Part shown: positions 59,884 to 64,000 of the stretch, in pieces
How positions within the stretch are numbered: the first letter of the stretch is position 1
How the letters are laid out: the number at the start of each line of letters is the position of its first letter
NCBI RefSeq assembly: GCF_024622505.1
Contig: NZ_JANKAS010000003.1
Coordinates: forward strand, 1-64,000
Source of the DNA: Irregularibacter muris
GTDB lineage: Bacteria; Bacillota; Clostridia; Eubacteriales; Garciellaceae
Direction of reading: 5' to 3'
DNA length: 64,000 bases
The notes under the pieces: generated by a model
The model's input: only the letters and a program-made list of their open reading frames with translations
What the model was told of the DNA's origin: nothing
The model's database searches: none
Position numbers and translations under genes: made by a program

Positions 59884-60544
59884 ATTCTTCCTGAAATTCC
59901 TCATCTTCATGCTTGGATTTTTTTATCAGCCATATTCCACCAATGATAAAAAGAATGGGTACTACACTTCTTTCTATCCCGTGTAAAACAATTCTTACAA
60001 TCTCCGGTAAATATCCTACATATAGGACAGATCTCATAAGAGAAAATACTCCTATAACAATGATGGCAATTCCTACATAATAGAGATTGATATTTTCTAA
60101 AGATAGTCCCTCCAGCCCCTCATCTCTCACCACTTCACCTCTCTGGATGGCTTTTTTGGTGTTGTAGCTGTCAAAGAAGGCGTAAACATATATCAATATG
60201 GACAGCATACCCCCAATATGGTCAAAGAAATATAGCAAATTCATAACACTAACTCCCATGAGGAAGGCTCCTAGGATTATCGCCCCTCGCTTCATCAACC
60301 CCATGTACATATGGCCTGCTCCTGGTACTAGGGATAAAATAAACCAAAAGAAGTTGTTAATGTCATGGGAAACTATTTTCTTTCCCTTTTCTGTTGGGTA
60401 TGCTTCCCTTGTCTCTACATTGTCTTTGCATTTTTCACAATAATGCTTTCCTAGTACTATGGCATCACACTGCTCACAAAGAGGTTGCCCACAAGATATA
60501 CACATGGCAATGGCTTCTCTATCTCTATGATTTTTACATTCCAT
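59882..60544 (-). CDS. B-box zinc finger membrane protein
   Basis: A 220-residue protein. Residues 1-40 hold two zinc-binding knuckles in B-box style (CKNHRDREAIAMCISC, CEQCDAIVLGKHYCEKC). Four or five hydrophobic segments follow from about residue 62, including SLVPGAGHMYMGLMKRG, and a charged tail. Function unknown; likely co-transcribed with the sigma/anti-sigma pair, from which it is 5 bases away, so it may be part of that stress regulon. Confidence 0.8.
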   Translation of the reverse strand: MECKNHRDREAIAMCISCGQPLCEQCDAIVLGKHYCEKCKDNVETREAYPTEKGKKIVSHDINNFFWFILSLVPGAGHMYMGLMKRGAIILGAFLMGVSVMNLLYFFDHIGGMLSILIYVYAFFDSYNTKKAIQRGEVVRDEGLEGLSLENINLYYVGIAIIVIGVFSLMRSVLYVGYLPEIVRIVLHGIERSVVPILFIIGGIWLIKKSKHEDEEFQEE

Positions 60545-60549
60545 GATAA

Positions 60550-61023
60550 TTACCCCCTATTCTCCATATTTTCCCTATGCAAATTTAACTGCTCTAATCC
60601 CTTGTTCAATAAACTGGCCGGACTGTATTCCATAATCTTATTTATATTAATTGGCTTATACTCTAGGTTTGTTGATAAAGTGGCTATTGTTGTGCCAAGG
60701 GATGTGAAATTTAGAAGCAACATGATAAACCCTGCTGCTACAAAACTTATTCCCCATTTTCTAAAATTTTGCCAATGGTTTGTCGTCTTGTTGGTTGTTC
60801 CCTGTAGCTTATTAATTTTATTCATAATGTTCATGGTAAAATTGTCGGGCAATTGGGGAATCTCTATTTTGTCTAATAAGGCATTAATGGTCTGTATCTC
60901 TTTAAGTTCTTCCGCACACTGCGGGCACATCCTCAAATGTTCTTCCATGCCTTTTTGTCTTTGCTCATCTAACTCCCCTTTTTCGAAAAGCTCTAAATTT
61001 AGTCTTATAATAGTACAGTCCAC
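60550..61023 (-). CDS. Zinc-finger anti-sigma factor
   Basis: A 157-residue membrane protein with the anti-sigma zinc motif HLRMCPQC (HxxxCxxC) near residue 28-35, a linker, and one hydrophobic segment (about 95-115) placing the binding domain in the cytoplasm. It would hold the ECF sigma factor encoded just upstream. A GTG at 61023 overlaps the end of the sigma gene by 19 bases, indicating coupled translation and fixed stoichiometry. Confidence 0.88.
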   Translation of the reverse strand: MDCTIIRLNLELFEKGELDEQRQKGMEEHLRMCPQCAEELKEIQTINALLDKIEIPQLPDNFTMNIMNKINKLQGTTNKTTNHWQNFRKWGISFVAAGFIMLLLNFTSLGTTIATLSTNLEYKPININKIMEYSPASLLNKGLEQLNLHRENMENRG

Positions 61024-61580
61024 GGCATGTCATCTCCTTTTTTAGATAATAGTTTTTCTCTTAAAAGCTTTTTTCCCCTATATAATTGTGTAGCTACGGT
61101 TTTGCTAGGTAACCCCAAAGCTTTCCCGATCTCTTCATAGGATAATTCTTGAAAATGAAACATCATTAGGGGTACTCTATATCTTTCTGGCAATTGCCCT
61201 AGGGCATCATAAAGTCTTTGATTGGTTTCTTCCTTTATGGCTTTTTCCTCAGGACTAGGTCTAAGGTCTCTAAACTCCCGCTCCCCATCCTCTAGAATGG
61301 TATGGTCTATTCTTCTTTTATTTTTCCGAATCCAATCTATACATTGATTTTTAGCCACGCGATATAGCCAAGTGGAAAAAGAGGACTGCCCTTGAAAGGA
61401 ACGAATATTTTGGTACACCTTCATCAATATTTCCTGTGTAAGATCCTGGGCCATATATGCATCCATGGTATAACCATAGGCTAGGGTATAGATTTTGTTT
61501 TTATACTCCTCCACTATCCATTCAAATTCACTGTTTTTCCCTTGCTGGATTCGGTGGATTCTTTCTTCCAAGGTCATCAT
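61005..61580 (-). CDS. ECF-type RNA polymerase sigma factor
   Basis: A 191-residue ECF (group 4) sigma factor: region 2 (about 20-95, with QDLTQEILMKVYQNI and FSTWLYRVAKNQCIDWIRK) and region 4 (about 125-180, LPERYRVPLMMFHFQELSYEEIGKALGLPSKTVATQLYRGKK), joined by a short linker. It belongs with the anti-sigma gene it overlaps. An ECF-type promoter upstream of the preceding gene suggests that it drives its own operon. Confidence 0.92.
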   Translation of the reverse strand: MMTLEERIHRIQQGKNSEFEWIVEEYKNKIYTLAYGYTMDAYMAQDLTQEILMKVYQNIRSFQGQSSFSTWLYRVAKNQCIDWIRKNKRRIDHTILEDGEREFRDLRPSPEEKAIKEETNQRLYDALGQLPERYRVPLMMFHFQELSYEEIGKALGLPSKTVATQLYRGKKLLREKLLSKKGDDMPWTVLL

Positions 61581-61590
61581 TTCACCACCT

Positions 61591-61911
61591 TTACCCCAGA
61601 TTCATCTCTCTTATTATTTGGGGTAAAATAGATTGAACCACAGATACTCCCCCCATAAAAATAACGAAAAATATTAATAGAATGATAATGCCTATATCAA
61701 TTGTAACATGAAAGCCTTGCTTATTTTCATACAAAAACTTTGTAACCAAGAGTTCTATTCCATACAAAATTAGAAGTATTGGCCAAAAATGAGCAGCTTT
61801 AGGTATCCAAAGGGTTGGATATATATTTTGAATGGTCCAAAGACTCCCTATGGCAATTAAACCAACAGCCAGAGTAATGACTCCTACTTTTTTCTTTACA
61901 ACAGGTTCCAA
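61591..61911 (-). CDS. LiaI/DUF5668-type small membrane protein
   Basis: A 106-residue protein with three hydrophobic segments (about 10-28, 38-55, 73-97): VGVITLAVGLIAIGSLWTI and HFWPILLILYGIELLV are typical of DUF5668/LiaF-N-like envelope proteins. TTG start with AGGGGGTG upstream. It lies first in the ECF sigma operon, 10 bases before the sigma gene, and is probably part of the envelope stress response. Confidence 0.7.
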   Translation of the reverse strand: MEPVVKKKVGVITLAVGLIAIGSLWTIQNIYPTLWIPKAAHFWPILLILYGIELLVTKFLYENKQGFHVTIDIGIIILLIFFVIFMGGVSVVQSILPQIIREMNLG

Positions 61912-61945
61912 ATTTTCACCCCCTACCCTTCTCTCTATTGATTAA

Positions 61946-61972
61946 GACGTAAGTATTTTTTAAATTACTTCA
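61946..61972 (-). promoter_or_regulatory. ECF-type promoter of the sigma operon
   Basis: On the minus strand TGAAGT (61972-61967), 17 bases and CGTC (61949-61946) fit the ECF sigma pattern (AAC-like -35 and CGTC -10), 35 bases before the first start codon. Autoregulation by the operon's own sigma factor is the likely meaning. Confidence 0.6.
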
Positions 61973-61979
61973 TTTTTGC

Positions 61980-62017
61980 AAAAAAAAGTACCTATGGGGT
62001 GTGTGCAGGCCCATAGG
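61980..62017 (-). terminator. Terminator after phosphoglucomutase
   Basis: CCTATGGG (61991-61998) and CCCATAGG (62010-62017) pair; the minus strand then reads TACTTTTTTTT. About 220 bases past the pgm stop; the bases between (62018-62239) show no gene. Confidence 0.8.
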
Positions 62018-62239
62018 CAAAAGTGTGTATAAAACAATGAAAATTTGTTCACTTCATGTAATATAATACCATGATATTCCTTCAGTGAAAATATTTAAAA
62101 GTACAATTTTTACATACAATTGTGTGTCAGTCAACAACATAAATTATTCTTGTATACACAACAAAGATTTTTCCATTTTGTTACTATATGTATTTTCTAT
62201 AGCACTATAATTATATTCTATTTAGTTGCTTTTTGTCTT

Positions 62240-63973
62240 CTATAGGCCTTCTACAACCGTCATTACTTCGGCCATTAAATGATGGGCTGCTTTTTCTGCT
62301 GCGTTCATGGATTCTCCTTTGGTAGAGAAATAAAACTTAATCTTTGGTTCTGTACCAGAAGGTCTCATGCAAAACCATGACCCATCCTCTAAAATAAACT
62401 TTAATACATTCGATTTAGGTAAACCTAAGAGTTTTACTACATTTCTCTCATGATTGTATTGTTTTTGGGCTAAATAATCCTCTACGTAGCATACTTTTTT
62501 TCCATTCCATATCATAGGACAATTTTTTCTAAAATAGGATAGAATGTCATTGATTTTTTCCATTCCTGCCTTGCCCTCTAGAGTAATAGATTTTAAATCC
62601 TCATAGAAATAACCATATATCTCATAGAGTTCATTTAAAATTTCTTCAAGAGTTTTATCCTGACTATAATAATAGGCTGCCATTTCTGCAATGAGCATAG
62701 AAGATACTACTGCATCTTTATCTCTGGCATGGTTTCCTACAAGATAACCGTAGCTTTCTTCATATCCAAAAATAAAAGTATTTTTCCCTGTATTTAGAAA
62801 TTCCTCCATCTTTTCTCCAATGAATTTAAAGCCTGTTAAAGTGTCGTAAACCTGTATATCAAAAGACTTTGCAATATCGGCACCCATTTCACTGGTCACA
62901 ATGGTTTTTATGATGGCTCCATTGGAGGGCAGTATGCCTTTTTCTTTTTGAGAGGTAATTATATAGTTGGTCAAAAGGGCCCCTATTTGATTACCACTTA
63001 AAAGTAGATATTCTCCCTTTTTATTTCTAAATACTACCCCTACCCTATCGCTGTCAGGATCGGTAGCAATAATGAGATGGGCATTTTCTTTTTCCGCTAA
63101 TTCCAGAGCTAAGGTATAAGCTTTTTCCTCCTCAGGATTAGGATATTCTACTGTTGGGAAATTGCCATCGGGTTTTGCCTGTTCTTCTACTACATAAACA
63201 TTTTTAAATCCAACTTCCTTTAAAATCCTTTGTACGGGAATATTTCCAGTACCGTGAAGAGGAGTATATACCATTTTAAAGTCAGCAGCTAATTTTTGAA
63301 TAACCTCCTGGCGCAAACTTTGGGTTTTGATGGTCTCTATAAAGACATCATCCACCTCTTTACCTATAACATTAAAAAGCCCTAGTCTTACGGCTTCATC
63401 CTTATCTATGGATTTGATATTGGAAAAGTCCCCCACCTTTTTTACTTCTTCTATAACTTTTTTTGCCTGTTCGGGGACTAGTTGTCCTCCCTCTGGGGAA
63501 TACACCTTATATCCATTGTACTGGGGAGGATTGTGACTAGCAGTCACCACAATACCTCCTGCACAGCCTAAATGTCTCACGGCAAAGGAAAGCTCAGGAG
63601 TACTTCTTAATCCATCAAATAAATAGGTCTTGATGCCATTGCCATTGAGCACTAAAGCTGCTTCTTGGGCAAAATCTGGGGAAAAGTTTCTAGAATCATA
63701 GGCAATAGCCACTCCATCATACTTCTTCACTTTTCCTAGGCTATTTATGTAGTTGGCTAAACTTTGGGTGGCTACTCCTACGGTATATTTATTCATTCGA
63801 TTAGTGCCTGCTCCAATAAGGCCCCTAAGACCTCCAGTACCAAATTCTAGATCCTTATAAAAACGATCTTCAATTTCAGCTAAGTCATCTTTAATGCCTT
63901 CCAGTTCATCCTTGGTTGCCTCATCAATATTTTCACTTTCCATCCATTGATTGTATTTATCCATATAACCCAT
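62240..63973 (-). CDS. pgcA: Phosphoglucomutase/phosphomannomutase
   Basis: A 577-residue alpha-D-phosphohexomutase interconverting glucose-1- and glucose-6-phosphate (and mannose forms). Domains: active-site loop GIVVTASHNPPQYNGYKVY (serine phosphorylated), metal loop TDPDSDRVGVV, sugar loop GYEESYGYLVG and phosphate loop RPSGTEPKIKFY. Length matches the long Gram-positive form (PgcA) that makes precursors for glycolipids and wall polymers. AGGAGGG lies before the ATG. It is complete and reaches almost to the window end. Confidence 0.95.
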   Translation of the reverse strand: MGYMDKYNQWMESENIDEATKDELEGIKDDLAEIEDRFYKDLEFGTGGLRGLIGAGTNRMNKYTVGVATQSLANYINSLGKVKKYDGVAIAYDSRNFSPDFAQEAALVLNGNGIKTYLFDGLRSTPELSFAVRHLGCAGGIVVTASHNPPQYNGYKVYSPEGGQLVPEQAKKVIEEVKKVGDFSNIKSIDKDEAVRLGLFNVIGKEVDDVFIETIKTQSLRQEVIQKLAADFKMVYTPLHGTGNIPVQRILKEVGFKNVYVVEEQAKPDGNFPTVEYPNPEEEKAYTLALELAEKENAHLIIATDPDSDRVGVVFRNKKGEYLLLSGNQIGALLTNYIITSQKEKGILPSNGAIIKTIVTSEMGADIAKSFDIQVYDTLTGFKFIGEKMEEFLNTGKNTFIFGYEESYGYLVGNHARDKDAVVSSMLIAEMAAYYYSQDKTLEEILNELYEIYGYFYEDLKSITLEGKAGMEKINDILSYFRKNCPMIWNGKKVCYVEDYLAQKQYNHERNVVKLLGLPKSNVLKFILEDGSWFCMRPSGTEPKIKFYFSTKGESMNAAEKAAHHLMAEVMTVVEGL

Positions 63974-64000
63974 GATTTTCCCTCCTGTAAAAATTTCATT

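Overview
The window looks like a chromosomal segment of a low-GC, Gram-positive, probably endospore-forming anaerobe of the class Clostridia. The evidence is an AT-rich sequence with strong AGGAGG-type ribosome binding sites, many TTG starts, a YyaC-family spore protein, a raiA-motif RNA upstream of hpf, S-box and cobalamin riboswitches, class B sortase, ECF transport and LevR/sigma-54 sugar operons. The genus cannot be fixed from the sequence alone.

Layout. 1-127: the end of an IS3-family insertion sequence. 199-3233 (minus): an orphan sigma-54 activator with a duplicated sensor half, ribosome hibernation factor hpf, a cluster of DnaA-box-like repeats and a raiA RNA with its own promoter and terminator. 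3310-9827 (plus): a cobalamin riboswitch, two terminators and five genes: an alpha/alpha-barrel surface protein with an NPKTG sorting signal, a DUF4430 lipoprotein, and the T, fused A and S parts of an ECF importer. 10002-14441 (minus): a promoter carrying a LexA box drives a ComK-like gene, recD2, comF and a class B sortase. 14538-16272 (minus): an AEC transporter and a membrane protein. 16542-27250: a LevR-type regulator with a sigma-54 operon of mannose-family PTS and sugar oxidoreductase/aldolase genes, plus a separate EIIA with its own sigma-54 promoter. 27425-28914 (minus): a sigma factor with DUF1659, DUF2922 and YvrJ genes. 29220-38730 (minus): malic enzyme, EIIA-Glc, two nagA paralogues, a GH4 glycosidase, an RpiR regulator, a split chromate transporter and an alpha-glucoside-type EIICB. 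39111-41245 (minus): metK behind an S-box, and a small export protein. 41691-43307 (plus): a cation antiporter with a PII-like partner. 43491-48720: a lone antitoxin, the cyanophycin pair cphB-cphA and a DEAD-box helicase. 48883-49716 (minus): tRNA-Pro and a secreted/membrane protein. 49769-58355 (minus): a second, parallel LevR/sigma-54 PTS operon with a transaldolase remnant at its end. 58476-63973: Fsa/TalC aldolase, YyaC, a B-box membrane protein, an ECF sigma/anti-sigma operon with an ECF-type promoter, and phosphoglucomutase.

The most interesting reading is a B12 scavenging system. The two extracellular proteins of the riboswitch operon resemble, as separate polypeptides, the two halves of animal transcobalamin/intrinsic factor. 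One seems sortase-anchored and the other lipid-anchored, and both sit in front of an ECF importer; a class B sortase gene lies next door, convergent. Other leads are an SOS-type promoter for a ComK-like gene, a sigma-54 promoter contained in a terminator hairpin, a structured intergenic repeat present twice, gene conversion between the two nagA copies, and a PII-like gene paired with an antiporter. Functions come from motif reading only; no database search was possible.
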